From contig JAOPHQ010003983.1 in assembly GCA_030340625.1 (NCBI GenBank), positions 137,001-201,000 on the forward strand: a DNA stretch of 64,000 nucleotides, read 5' to 3'. Shown piece by piece: positions 12,013 through 23,444 of this stretch. The position numbers and the translations under genes are program-made. Source of the DNA: Merluccius polli. Taxonomy: Eukaryota > Chordata > Actinopteri > Gadiformes > Merlucciidae. The notes below the pieces were generated by a model. That model saw only the letters and a program-made list of their open reading frames with translations, had not been told where the DNA came from and ran no database searches. How positions within the stretch are numbered: the stretch's first letter is position 1; every line of letters starts with the position of its first letter.

Positions 12013-12620
12013 GGTTAGTTTCGTCAATGGTATTGAAGTTTGGAATAGTAGCTGTGTATTTGACATTCACCTTTTCTCTATGCCGATATCAGTTCAATTT
12101 CTACTTACTGTAAATTTCAGCAGATATGGGAAAGTGACAAGACATGTATTTCTTTGTAAGAAAATAGTCATGGTCTAATTATTGGAATTTTGGTGTTTTC
12201 TGTGTTTACAGCACGGTCCCCGCTAGATCAGAGCTAGCCTGGAGCCAGGGCCCCTGTCGGTAAGATAACTAACCTCGACAATCAATTCTGCACATGTATT
12301 TATATGCAGACTTTCTCCCCATATTATATGTCGGTACCTGATCATGTACTGAGTGTTCACTATGTACCTTTTATCTGTTGTAGGCCTATCTAAGGGAATT
12401 GTACAATGTTTACTTATACATTTGTAATTTTGTATTCTTTTTTTTTCATTTCTTGGTACAGCATGGTAACTTCCTGAAAACTGAACACACCACAGCACCC
12501 ACACCTGACCGGTCTTCAAAACCTGATAGAAATTACTCCCCCAATCGCCTTTTTTGTATTTTGTGTAAGCTTATTGTTCTGATAGGCTTCTGTCATGGTG
12601 TAATTGCAATAAACATTTTT
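12013..12620 (+). other. Probable 3' end of the Kolobok-like gene
   Basis: A GTTAGT donor at 12013 is followed by a possible small exon after TTTACAG at 12211. A polyadenylation-type AATAAA lies at about 12608. No further conserved protein sequence was seen. The exon assignment is tentative. Confidence 0.4.
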
Positions 12621-13299
12621 TGACATTCAGTTGTTATTTGTTTAGTAAAGACAAGACAAACAAATTATGTTCAGAAACAATAATTTACTTGCATGGTAAA
12701 CACTCTTCTATCGTAAAGCATCTTACACGACTTGTGAACCTGTGTAAAAAGACAAACAGTAACATAGAAATATGTATAGAACAGAAACAAAAAGTTTTGA
12801 GGCATACTACCCACTACACCCTGCTAGGGAGGAAGCCTTTGTACTGATTAAAAGGGTCTGGGTATTTGTCCCGAACCCTCCATACACAACAGCTGGGAAT
12901 GACCACTGTCGTTAAAAACAAAAAAGACGGACGATGGTAAAAAGAGAAGAGGCCGGTACAATGAAGGAGGTTTCACCTATGTGTCTGGATTTATTTAACA
13001 ATTTAGTAGAATTACAAAGTACAACATCTGATCAAATGAGCACAGAGTGTGAGTGGCACTTAGCCGTTTGGTACCAAAAGTTCGAAAGAGAACTGAGACA
13101 CCTGTGCATAGAGCCTGTCTCCGGAAAAGCACGCTGGGGGGGGACTGGGCCTTCTTCTTATAGCCAGGGGTCCACCCAGCCAGATTCAAGCCCCCCTCCC
13201 CCGGCTGGTTTCTGTCATGGGATGTTTGTTCCCCATTAGGTCTCCAGATAGTGGCCGTTGGAGTAGATCCTTGTTGCGAATGTTCCGTTATCTTAAGTG

Positions 13300-13686
13300 C
13301 TGTCATGTCGCGGTTCTTGGTTTCCCGGGGTGACTTAGAGTTCAGGGCCAGTCTGGTCTCGGTTCTTGGTTTCCCGGGGCGATTTATAGGTCAGTGACAG
13401 TTCTCAGTTCATTTTTTAGCTTTCGGGTGCACAGTCTGGGTCATGAGTGACAGTTAATTTGTCCGCGTTGTGTGTACAGTTTAGGTTGGCAACCTGACAA
13501 CCTTTCAGGGGGTCAAGGGGTCAATCAGTAATGGTCATTTGTCCACTTAGCGACCTTTCAGAGGGTTAATCAATAACAGTCAGTTGTCCACTTTGGGAGT
13601 ACAGTCTGGGTTGTCAAAACAACCACCTATCAGGGGGTGGAATGTGAGCGCAGTCTGAGTTGTCCAAACAACAACCTGTCAGGGGG
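13300..13686. repeat. Degenerate tandem repeats between convergent genes
   Basis: Imperfect units repeat several times: a GGTTCTTGGTTTCCCGGGG type, and a type combining TTGTCCAC or TTGTCAAA with CAACCT and CAGGGGGTCAA. They abut the stop codon of the minus-strand ballast gene and may have replaced its original end. I see no coding function. Confidence 0.65.
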
Positions 13687-14621
13687 TCAATTTTTCAACA
13701 ACACCACCCTTCGTCCTTCTCCCAAGGCACCGTGTCGCCAAACTACATACTGTCTGTATGCTGCGTATCTGAATTGTTTATTGGCTTCCCTGGGTTCAGC
13801 AGCATCTTCCTCAGCCCGGACATCGTTCCATATGCGTCTGGCCAAGCGCAGGACACCTTCCTGCAAGATGAACAAGTCCATGTGTGGCAGCAAGGACGTA
13901 CAGTTCTCTGGGGTCTGCCCACAGCACTTTCTCTCTGCGTCTGTGGGCATATCCTTGCAGTGGGTGCAAACACACCAAGTGGGTTGCTCTGGGGTTGGCA
14001 AAGTGGGGTTGTCATGAGGCGGTGTTCCTGAGATGAGGCGGTATAAATCAAACATGCTTGGTTCCCTATTCAGGTACTGCTCCAATAATCCATGACACTG
14101 TTCCAAATTCAACTGTCGAATTCTGGCCTGAAAAGAAATAGAAAAATGTTGCTGTTAGTTGAAAGCCATTGTTCATTATCATTTTTATACTAACATAACA
14201 TTGGCAACTGTTTTAAATACCCGTTCAAGTGTGGTTCGCTGGATTTGGAGCTGTGCAACTCTATCAATGTCCTCTTGAGTGAGGTTTATCAAGCCTCTGC
14301 CACGTCCTCTGGTCTGTCCCCTGCCACGTCCTCTGGTCTGTCCCCTGCCACTTCCTCTGGTCTGTCCTCTGCCTTGTCCCCTACCACGTCCTCTGCCTCG
14401 TCCCCTGCCTCTACCACGTCCTCTTCCACGACTGTCTGTCTGTGGCTGGTGGACTGGTGACTCCGAACCTGCAGTATCTACCTGTAAGCTCTGAAGTGAA
14501 AACGAATAAATAAACATAATAAAGCAAAGGAACATATACATTTTCTAACAATAGTAATGATTTATGTGACTGTTTAATGTTTATACTATCTGGTGCAACT
14601 TACAGCTGAATGTAGTGCCAT
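13687..14621 (-). CDS. RG-rich protein with P2X7-ballast-like cysteine domain
   Basis: Three minus-strand exons join in phase 0: 14621-14604 (ATG, MALHSA), 14490-14221 and 14127-13687, with GTAAG/CAG and GTATTT/CAG borders. The total is 729 nt, 242 aa, with no internal stop. Residues about 20-70 are a run of RG, RGQ and RGQTRG repeats, then LINLTQEDIDRVAQLQIQ. The C-terminal 146 residues contain WCVCTHCKDMP, CCGQTPENC and QFRYAAYRQYVVWRHG, the pattern of the zinc-binding cytoplasmic ballast of P2X7 receptors, which also occurs as a stand-alone domain in fish proteins. No P2X channel domain or transmembrane segment is present. The frame ends RRVVLLKN, before the last cysteine/FP.Y.GF part that the family usually carries, so the domain looks C-terminally clipped. 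Molecular role unknown. It is convergent with the Kolobok-like gene. Confidence 0.7.
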
Positions 14622-14774
14622 GTTGCTAAATGTTGACGACAGGCGAAAACTCCAACCTACGCTAGCCTGGCTCGCTCTCGCGCATCTGTGTCTGCGATCG
14701 TGCATGAATGCGCGTCCATGTTCTTGGAATGGGTGGAGTCAGAGTCAGCGTTGAAGGAAAGGGGGTAGGACCAT

Positions 14775-15496
14775 TTGAGTTGTGTATTTTCAAAATCTGC
14801 TGGCGTTTCGCAAATCCCATACCCCACCTTTAACTTCTGCACCTGGAAAGACAAAGGCATTATACATCTACAACACTTGTTTACCGATGGCAAATTCTCC
14901 ACATTTGCGGACTTGGTCCAGAAATTTGGCATCACCAACAAACACTTTTTACAATATCTACAGATTAAATCGACAATTAAATCAACCGTGAATACTTCAG
15001 CACCCAATTTAGAACTCACTACACCTATCTCACAGTTACTATCCAACATCTACAAGATATTAATACAGACAGACACCACTATGGGTCTACCATCTGTCAA
15101 ATGGGAATCAGATCTCTCCATCTCTACCGATGCCAATTTCTGGACCCAAGTCTGCAAAAATACCTTTCTCATGACCAAAAAGACCAACCTACAATTAATA
15201 CAATACAAGATTATCCACAGGACTCACCTCACGGGACACAAATTATTTTGCATGGGTTTCTCCTCAGACGTCTGTCCCCACTTCACTCGACACTGCCCGG
15301 ACACCTATATCCATGCACTCTGGCGCTGCACCCCTATTAAACAATTTTGGGAGATGGTCACAGGACTACTTTCCACTTTCTTTGGCAGCTGCATCCACAT
15401 GGCACCATTGGTCCAGGTGGTGGCATACACTAGCAAAGATCGGCGAAGATCCACGTCGCTACTCAGAGGCCGTACACACCCCTTTTGCCAGTTGTG
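14775..15496 (+). pseudogene. L1/Tx1-type LINE ORF2 C-terminal fragment
   Basis: An open frame reads through FTDGKFSTFADLVQKFGI, a FLQYLQIKSTI stretch, then LIQYKIIHRTHLTGHKLFCM and DTYIHALWRCTPIKQFW. This is the region after reverse transcriptase in fish L1-like ORF2 proteins, with a CPH...H...C-type knuckle. There is no reverse transcriptase upstream, so it is 5'-truncated. A MITE begins at 15499, directly after the last coding similarity. The first residues are not family-like and the ATG at 14775 is incidental. Confidence 0.75.
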
Positions 15497-15498
15497 TA

Positions 15499-15864
15499 TG
15501 GTAAGCCGTTTTAACATTTTATCATTTTACTTGATATCAACTTTCATGAAATTTGACATCAAGATTTGGAATTTTGATATAAATTTTCATAAATTTGATA
15601 GCAGATGACATAGTAAAGCAGATTGTCGGCATGCTTTTGAAACTTGTTACGAAATTTGGGAAACTTGATATCAAGTTTCACAAAAGTTGATATCAATTTG
15701 GGGAAAATTGATATCAAGTTTTAAAATTTTGATATCAACACAGGTCTTGATATCAGTTTTCACAAGTTTGATATCAATTTTAGAAAACCTGATATCAAAT
15801 TAAATGAAACTTGAAATCAAATTTGATATCAAGTAAACTGATGAAATGTTTAAACGGCTTGCCA
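15499..15864. mobile_element. MITE with TA duplication and GATATC-rich body
   Basis: Inverted ends of about 44 bp (TGGTAAGCCGTTTTAACATT left, complementary at 15820-15864) are flanked by TA at 15497-15498 and 15865-15866. The body contains nine exact GATATC sites, most within TTGATATCAA-type palindromes, plus several one-base variants. A TA duplication suggests a Tc1/mariner-driven MITE. No coding capacity. Confidence 0.82.
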
Positions 15865-16334
15865 TAGTTGCGGCCCTATGTGTACGTGAAGACATGCAGT
15901 CCTCCCAGAGCTTTGCAACGCGTCACCCTTCTCTGCAGAGCTTCGCGTCAAGTCATTGCTGATTGGTCAAGCAGGGAACAGGCACCCAGCCAAACCCACA
16001 CACTTTTTGTGCACATTGGTTGCGATACACTAACTGCTTTTCAACAGTTAATTAAACAATTTTGCAACATCTTTTTCACTTGGAAATATTGCTTTTGCAA
16101 CACATTTTCAATGGAGCAGACTCCGTTTCAACATTTGTTCGTCGATTCATGTACATTTAGGGTTGGAAACGCAGTGCTGCCCCCTTGTGTGCACGTTACC
16201 TTGACGTGGAGGTATACATGCTGGCAGCTCTGCAGAGGTCTGAGTCTTAGGTCTGAGTCTTGTCTCCGGTCCAGACGTGGCTCTCCGCAAACATGCTGTA
16301 CGCAGAACTGTGAATTCAGCTTAACTCTTTAGAG
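15865..16334. other. Intergenic stretch, nothing recognised
   Basis: An open frame of 154 codons exists here but lacks family motifs and plausible composition. I see no conserved gene or element. Confidence 0.5.
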
Positions 16335-17321
16335 CAGGGGTGTCAAACTCAATCACTTAAGGGGCCATAATAAAAAATCTAAACAAATTTGCGGGCCGAC
16401 ATGGCCTAATATTTTTTATATATTTAAACTGGTCAACCTCACTCCATATGGTCATTGTTTAAAGGCCTAGAAAAAACAGCAAATATTGTTATTGGCATAT
16501 TCAAAATAAAATGTTCATGGTCTGTAAATATCTTTAAATTCCCAACTTGTTTGTAGGCCCCTAATGAATGTCCATTGGACCTTCCTATTTGCTTGAGCCA
16601 GACACCTGTCATCTTCATCTTTTGCTGCAGGTCCATTAATGTTTGGGCTCAGGCACTGAGCTGCTGAAACTCTCAAGATGGAGTGAAGCTGACTGAGTTA
16701 GATGTGTCCTGTAAGATGTTTTGATGCTTCAGAATAGCTGCGCACATACGTATGTATTGCCAAACAAGCAGACCTTTGTCCTCAATTGTTTGGTTGGATG
16801 TAAAGTGTCTTAAGTTGCCCAATTGTTGCATTTGATTCTTGGTTTGGAGGGCTTTCACCTCATCTTACATGTCGGTGACCACACAGTTGCGTCCCTGCAG
16901 CTGTACATTCAATGTATTAGGCTGTTATGTCACATAAAAAAGCCAAGTCACAGCTATCTCTCATCTAGCAACTCTGCTGTGTCTCACACCTTGCTTTCCA
17001 TGAACAGGCATATTTCCTGGCGCAGCTCAAAAACTCCCTTAAGCAATTTGCCCCGACTTAACCAATGCACCACTGTGTGGTGGGGCACATCCCCATATTC
17101 TGAATTCTCCTTGTCAAGAAATGACTGAAACTGTTCAAACCTCTGCCAGGAAAAATGTAACTGTCTTTGTTACAGTGCTCATTACATGTTCCATTTTCAG
17201 TCGGCCAACTTTGCCACAAAGTGTCTCCTGTATAATGCAGTGGCATCATCTCCCCTGGGCAATTCTCTTTCTGCATTTTCTCTCTCATCCTTACTACCTG
17301 TCTGTTCCTGTCACCACACAT
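16335..17321 (-). pseudogene. hAT transposon remnant (GTF2IRD2/Charlie-type transposase)
   Basis: The left end GCAGGGGTGTCAAACTC is a typical hAT terminus. Minus-strand frames give scattered pieces in the right order for hAT transposases of the GTF2IRD2 type: GDTLWQSW, RGLNSFSHFLT, a YGDVPYYT-like segment and DIPELRDEKW-like pieces. All are broken by stops and frame slips. No right terminus was found, so it is truncated. Confidence 0.65.
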
Positions 17322-18286
17322 CTAGATAGATAGATACTTTATTGTCCTTTTCAGGAAATTTGTTTTTGCAGCCTGTACATGTCCTTCAGACATACATACA
17401 CATACATATATACATAGACACAGGATACATATAGACACTACAACATAACAACACCACATCCAACCCTCCGTGTCCTGAGCATAGCACCCCCTACGGTGGT
17501 TACCGGGGTGCTTTGTTTACAGTTGATACAGCAGAAGGTACAAAACTCCTGCTGTAGTGCGTTTACAGGCCAGGGTACTCTATCTGCGGCCAGATGGTAA
17601 CAGTACAAATGATGAGTTGAGGGGGTCTAGCTGGTCTTTGAGATCGGTGGCTCGGTCATCCACCTGACCAGTCACTTTATTTCTGCTAAGTCTAATATTT
17701 GCAAATTGTTGTTTTTTTTCTGGACATGCTATGTCACACACGTTAAGCATGCAATGCTTAAGAAGTCTCCTTCAGTAAATGGTTGGCCTGTTCCCTATTT
17801 CTGCTGCTACTATGACCTTATTTCGCCTCTGCTCTCCTTTCAATTCACCATATTTGTCCTGGTGTTTTGTCTCGCAATGTCTCCTGACATTGTAGGCTGC
17901 TTTTTCATTATGGCCACATCAGCACCACAAACAAGACAGATGGGTTTATCGTTATTGCATGTAAACCTGTCTTGGAATCCTCTGTTTTCACTGTCCACTT
18001 TTCTTTTGGGTATAACAAATGGGTATAGGGACCCTTATGACTACAATGTTCCTAATCACAAATTTGTGATTATGGTTATTCAAAATAGCATCACACAGAC
18101 TTGGATTGCTTTTCATTTGTATGTTTATACAAATGAAATATATTTATAATTCTGTATACTGTATAGAAATGTGGTGTATGCGTCTTGGGTCAAGCAGTAC
18201 ATACTGTATGCTGATCTACGTAAGCAATATAGAAGACTCTGTCAAGAAACAAACGGTTTTCGTTTTGTATTTGTAATGTTTTGCAG
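17322..18286. other. Repeat-derived intergenic or intronic DNA
   Basis: A TAGA tract with TACTTTATTGTCC at about 17323-17355 resembles the 3' end of a minus-strand retroposon. The rest, including a 147-codon frame at 17706-18149, shows no recognisable domain. Confidence 0.45.
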
Positions 18287-18294
18287 ATATTTAA

Positions 18295-18692
18295 AGGTAC
18301 ACTGTGTAGTGTTTTAAGTAATTTATTACCTCAAATCAACGTCTTCATTCATAAATAATTCCCCATTGGTGTCAAATTATCTCTGTCAACAATCTCACTT
18401 ATCCTCCTGAGCGAAGAATCACTTATCTGAATTTACATTAGGACGAGCGAGCTCTACGGAGGCTTCCATGTCCTTCCGGTCTATAAAAAACAATGAACTG
18501 CTGAGAGGGACAAAAAGCACTACGTGGTACAGGTAAGGCTAAACGCGTTTTCACTTCACAGAGCCAGCGTGCCGTAGTTCCAACAGGTTGCAACGAACAT
18601 TTGAAAACGCGAGGCGCTAGAGAGCATAAATTTGTTTGAATGCAAAATAAAATTTAACCACTAGATGGGAGAAAAAATTACACAGTGCGTCT
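18295..18692. mobile_element. TTAA-flanked MITE inside an A2M exon
   Basis: Ends AGGTACACTGTGTA and TACACAGTGCGTCT are imperfect inverted repeats, flanked by TTAA at 18291-18294 and 18693-18696. Removing it rejoins ATATTTAACATGGTGCCAG, reading IFNMVPV, the A2M segment before the bait region. A TTAA duplication suggests piggyBac- or Kolobok-type mobilisation. Confidence 0.85.
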
Positions 18693-19297
18693 TTAACATG
18701 GTGCCAGTCCAGAGAACAAGCGGGTATCCATATGAAGTCAATGATCCTGACACTGGTTTGCGAGTGAGAATCAAAAAACATGTCCTGTGGCACTCAGAGC
18801 ATGAAGACAACGACGCCTACTCAGTATTCCAGGTAGGGCCTACTTATCATTTTTCATTAACCACTTTAATTTCCAATATGAGTGGAACTTAAAGAGCCAA
18901 CTATTAAAACTAAAAAACATGTATTTGTATCTAGGGAGTGGGGCTGAAGATGTTCACAAATTTCAAATCACCTTCCTGTCTCATGGACCATGAATACGAT
19001 TTTGAATACGATGTCTTTGTGTTTTGAACATGAGTTGATTATGAGAGTGAGAATTGTTTCCAGAACTCTCTTCTCATGTGAAGCATGTTGATGAGCACAG
19101 TATACGTATAAATAACATACACTTTCCTCTTTGTTTTTACTTTAATTAGTTTCTTTTAGCCGCGACTACGACATTTATCACGACTCTCCTATCATCATAG
19201 AGACTGACTGTCATAGAGACTGTCCGCACTAAGGTGAGCTCTTAATACAATTATCTTTTCCATTCAGAGATTTAGATAAAAATAATTGTGTTTGTAC

Positions 19298-19299
19298 AC

Positions 19300-19332
<33 letters not shown>

Positions 19333-19357
19333 ACTAACTAACTAACTAACTACTATC
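19298..19357. repeat. Tetranucleotide microsatellite
   Basis: CTAT units run into AACT units and back to CTAT. Confidence 0.92.
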
Positions 19358-19693
19358 TATCATGAGGTATTTCCAAGTAAAACAGGTAATGAGAATACAG
19401 AACAAACCATTGGCGGAATGTGATGTGATCCTTGAGGATTTAGTTGTGATAAAACACGCTGACCACCAGCTGTGAGTCCGCTCCTTGTAGGGGTTACATT
19501 AGGGCGAGCCAAAACCTGATATATCATTGATTGAAATTTTAAGCCTCTCCACAAGTGGTCGCCACTACCCAAGTAATCAGACAAAGTTACATTTATTAGA
19601 TTTTCATGATGTCTTTGATGTATTTTTGTTGTTGTATAAATGTACTACCATACATTGTGATGACTGGGGAATAATAAGACTGTGGAAAATTAC

Positions 19694-21061
19694 TGTGGCG
19701 GGGTACGTCCGGCCACACGCCACCGAAGTGGCTTTCTTCCTGGGGCCCTCCGACACAGGACACGGGTAGATGTTGTTCAAGGTGTTTATTGGAGTTTAAG
19801 GCAAGGTGGTATTCGCCGAGCTGATGTTACTCCTCGTCATGACAGTGCTCCCTCCTGGAGTGTGTGTGCTGATGGCTGGTTTATCCTGGGTGCCATGATT
19901 GCTCATGCACCACAGGTGTGCAGCCCCACCCAGCCAGAGTCCAATCAGTGTGACTCAGGCCAGGTGAGGCTGTAAACCAGCCACCAACAACACACACTCC
20001 ACATAAACCCTCCACATATCCCCAACACCAGATTGAGGCCGGGGAGAATCCCCGGCCTCGCCTACTCCCCCCCCCCCCCCCTCCCCCATCCAAGCAAACA
20101 AAAAAAAAAACAACACATACCGGACTCTGAACAGGGTTACCATACCTACAAAAAACCTGGACTCTTTTCAGGGTTGCCATACCTAAACAAAAAATAAACA
20201 CAGCCCCCCAAACCCCACTACCTCCACACCTCCCCAGGGTCACACGCCCACCCCACCCTCCCCCTCCGTCCCGGAGACCGGAGGCCTGGGGCTGCTGCTC
20301 CAGCTGGCGGAGGTGTCTCTGGGGTAGCTGGTTGCAGGGGCTGGCTGGATGGGTTCGGAGGGAGGCCCGACAGCTGGGCCGCGGAGGTAGCTTCTCGGAG
20401 GGCCTGGAACAGTTCGTAGTCACCCCCCCTCCACCAGGGCGACGAGGCATGATCCCCCTCCCATCTCCTCCTGGAGCATGGGGCCTTGGGCTCCTGGTCC
20501 CCTGGCAGAGGGGCGGCTGGCCTGGGCTGCTCCAGGCTGGATCCGGGGGAGGCTAGCTGCAGACGGTTGCCGGTGGCGGTCGCTGCGCTGCCTCCCCGCT
20601 CCTCCGCTGGCCGTCGCTGCCGTTCAGAGGGAGCTGGTGCTGGGGTGGCTGTCCTCGCCGCGGCTGGTGGCTCCAGTGCAGCTTGGACAGCCCTTCCGTG
20701 TCCCGTCCTGGTCGGAGGAGCCCCACGTTGGGCGCCAGTGTGGCGGGGTACGTCCGGCCACACGCCACCGAAGTGGCTTTCTTCCTGGGGCCCTCCGACA
20801 CAGGACACGGGTAGATGTTGTTCAAGGTGTTTATTGGAGTTTAAGGCAAGGTGGTATTCGCCGAGCTGATGTTACTCCTTGTCATGACAGTGCTCCCTCC
20901 TGGAGTGTGTGTGCTGATGGCTGGTTTATCCTGGGTGCCATGATTGCTCATGCACCACAGGTGTGCAGCCCCACCCAGCCAGAGTCCAATCAGTGTGACT
21001 CAGGCCAGGTGAGGCTGTAAACCAGCCACCAACAACACACACTCCACATAAACCCTCCACA
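19694..21061 (-). mobile_element. Small non-autonomous LTR retrotransposon
   Basis: Two direct repeats of 323 bp, 19694-20016 and 20739-21061, start TGTGGCGGGGTACG and end AACCCTCCACA, and are nearly identical. The 5-bp duplication ATTAC flanks the element (19689-19693 and 21062-21066). On the minus strand, just inside the 21-kb LTR, lies TGGCGCCCAACGTGGGGC, a tRNA primer-binding-site type sequence, which sets the orientation. The internal 722 bp is GC-rich with one proline/alanine-rich frame and no protease, reverse transcriptase or integrase. A CCCC tract near 20068 and poly-A near 20100 are also inside. The LTR similarity implies a recent insertion. Confidence 0.9.
20218..20808 (-). other. 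Proline/alanine-rich internal ORF of the LTR element
   Basis: A 196-codon minus-strand frame starts in the LTR and passes the primer-binding site. It includes GDYELFQALREATSAAQLSG followed by PATPETPPPAGAAA-type sequence. It could be residual gag-like coding or simply an open frame in GC-rich DNA. No zinc knuckle is seen. Confidence 0.35.
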
Positions 21062-21147
21062 ATTACATTTATTTTTTAACATTAGAATTAATTAATTAAA
21101 TACGTATATTCATTAGCTTTTCATGGGACTCCATGTTGTGCTCCCTC

Positions 21148-21150
<3 letters not shown>

Positions 21151-21183
<33 letters not shown>
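21151..21183. repeat. CTGT microsatellite
   Basis: CTGT units directly upstream of the A2M exon at 21205 extend into its polypyrimidine tract. Confidence 0.9.
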
Positions 21184-21185
<2 letters not shown>

Positions 21186-22639
21186 CCTCTCTCTATAAAC
21201 CCAGAATCTCGGGTACGAAGGAAGTGCCTGTCACCGTCCCGGACACCATCACCACCTGGGAGACTGAGGCCTTCTGCCTGTCACAGCAGGGTTTTGGCCT
21301 GGCTCCCCCCAAAGAGCTGGTAGTCTTCCAGCCCTTCTTCCTGGAGCTCAGCCTCCCCTACTCCATCATCCGAGGGGAGAACTTGGAGCTCAAGGCTACC
21401 GTCTTTAACTACCAAAGCAGCTGTTTACTTTAACAGAACTCACATGTATTTACTTATACTGTAATGTACAGATGTGGGAGGATACTAGTATATGAATTGT
21501 TTTTATCTATTAATACTATTATTTAGTTCTGTAATGTACTCATAAAAGCTATTCATACTCATGATTACATTTGAAAATATGATAATCATATTGGCTAAGA
21601 TCATAATGATGAGGATTTAATTTTCTTCTTACTGTCAGCTCTATCAAACTAAAACCAATAATCCAGATTTGATGCAAGTCTTATTTTGCTTCAGCCATGC
21701 TTTCCATAACAGAGGGACATGTGTCTGTTCTCATCGGCCTTCTCTTCAGACTACACCCTCACACCCCTTGCCGAGGACCAGCAAGCCTCCTGCCTGTGTG
21801 CCCAGGGCCGCAGGACTCACAGCTGGAAACTGACCCCCACAGCCCTCACTGAGGGTTAAAAACACAGTAGTCTCAATATTACATAGACATAGTTAATTGA
21901 ACCATGTGTGTTTGTTTGCTATATCCGTGCTGTATCTTTGTATCTGTAGGGCCTGTGAACGTGACCATGATTGCAGAGGCAGTGAGTTCCCACACCTCAT
22001 GTGACAACGAGATCGTAAACGTTCCCGAGAGGCTGCACCGATGTGGTCATGCGTTCTCTCATCGTGAAGGTGATGTTTACACTGTTAGTGAAATAGTTAT
22101 TTCTGAAATGGTGGAAGATTTGTGTGTATGTATCTCATCTTATATTTTTCTCATCCTCTTCTTTTTAGGCAGAGGGAACAGAGCAGACCAAAACCTACAA
22201 CGTCTTGCTCTGTCCAAAAGGTCAGTGTGAACTTCTAATATCATTTAATTATCATAAAACTTCTACACATTTTTATTTTGTCTACTAATTTAATCAGTTT
22301 ATTTCTTTAGTTTTTATATATGTATCAATTGAATGTGGTTATATTACATATATGAATGTTTAGATTTGACACTTTTCAGCTCTGCATAGCCTGTACATTT
22401 GTGGGTTAACTTACATTACATTACTACATTGCATTACTCTATAAAGATATCTTTGTTACATTTCTTCCGTCTGGTGTCTCCAGTCCATTCCTGTATATGC
22501 GTAATCATATTATGAATGTGAATCTATTGTTCATACCTAGGAGAGAGTCTTCAGGAGCAGGTGGAGCTCAGCCTACAGCCAGAGAACAGAAAACAAGCAG
22601 AACAATTAAACACATTAAATGGTTCAGCAGTAGTCAGGG

Positions 22640-22800
22640 GAGAGGACGCCTAGTGGTCAGAGTGTTTGGCTCCTAGCCAAAAGGTTCTGAGTTCGAACCC
22701 CAATGTCTGCAGTCAACCTGTAGACTGCCGCCCCTGCTTGTTAATAACATGTATCTGAAAAAACCTGAGTCTCTCTGGATAAAAGCATTTGCTAAATAGA
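22640..22800 (+). mobile_element. tRNA-derived SINE
   Basis: The head has a pol III A-box-like stretch (AGTGGTCAGAGTGTTTGG) and a B-box GAGTTCGAACCCC. The tail ends GGATAAAAGCATTTGCTAAA, a 3' tail common in fish SINEs. It sits just before the thioester exon and where A2M coding sequence is expected. Confidence 0.8.
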
Positions 22801-22814
22801 TGAATTTTGTGCAG

Positions 22815-23005
22815 GTGACATCTTGGGCCGAGCCCTCAAGAACCTGGACGGTCTGCTGCGCATGCCGTATGGATGTGGAGAGCAGAACATGGCTCTACTT
22901 GCCCCCAATATTTACATCCTGGAGTACCTCACCAACACACAGCAAATCACTCCCGAGATCAAGGCCAGGGCCACCAACTTCTTGACCAGTGTCTACGTCT
23001 CCTAC
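22815..23005 (+). pseudogene. Thioester exon of the A2M-like pseudogene
   Basis: The exon begins after GTGCAG and carries the internal thioester GCGEQ at 22871-22885, preceded by LLRMPY and followed by NMALLAPNIYILEYL. The active cysteine and glutamine codons are preserved and this exon is intact. The preceding coding segment (expected ENVVEGSAR-like) has been replaced or interrupted by a SINE. Confidence 0.9.
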
Positions 23006-23444
23006 GTAAACCTGCTCAAATTATGTGTGCAACCAACTAAATTAAAAATGTGATGTGTGGCAGAGTACACAAAGTTTACATTTCAATATGTTTGTAATTT
23101 TCCCTTTTTGGTCCTTCCCTGAAAAGGAAATAGGCCTTAAAAGAGTCAGACTGATACGTGCCGGGTCCAGGCTGCAATACTGATACCAATAATGTTCTCC
23201 CCCAGGAAAAGTCAGGGCCCTATGGAGTTCAGATAGCCTTCTCAATCCCTGTGATGACAGGTAACAGAAGAATGGTTGAACTGGTGAGAAATAAAAAGGG
23301 TAAATCTGCCAATTTATTATGTATAGCATGTCAACCTCGAAATATACCAGTGTCTCCTGCTATCTCCACAAGATTAGCTCTACTCAATATCAAATCACTA
23401 GTCAACAAATCACTGTTAGTTAATGACGTCATTATGACCTAAGA

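Noticed and set aside
12934..13306. Two overlapping ~100-codon ORFs between the convergent genes
   Set aside because: No family motifs in either frame; adjacent to degenerate repeats.
14185..14541. Plus-strand proline/serine open frames opposite the RG repeats
   Set aside because: They are the complement of the RG-rich exon of the minus-strand gene, which has proper splice sites and a conserved downstream domain.
15868..16332. 154-codon ORF as a host gene
   Set aside because: No recognisable domain and no splice context; cysteine-rich composition without a family pattern.
20478..21020. Long plus-strand ORFs in the GC-rich LTR element
   Set aside because: They span the LTR boundary and primer-binding site in the wrong orientation. 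Chance open frames in GC-rich DNA.
22640..22800. Functional tRNA gene
   Set aside because: Only A- and B-box-like pieces with a SINE tail; no cloverleaf could be drawn.
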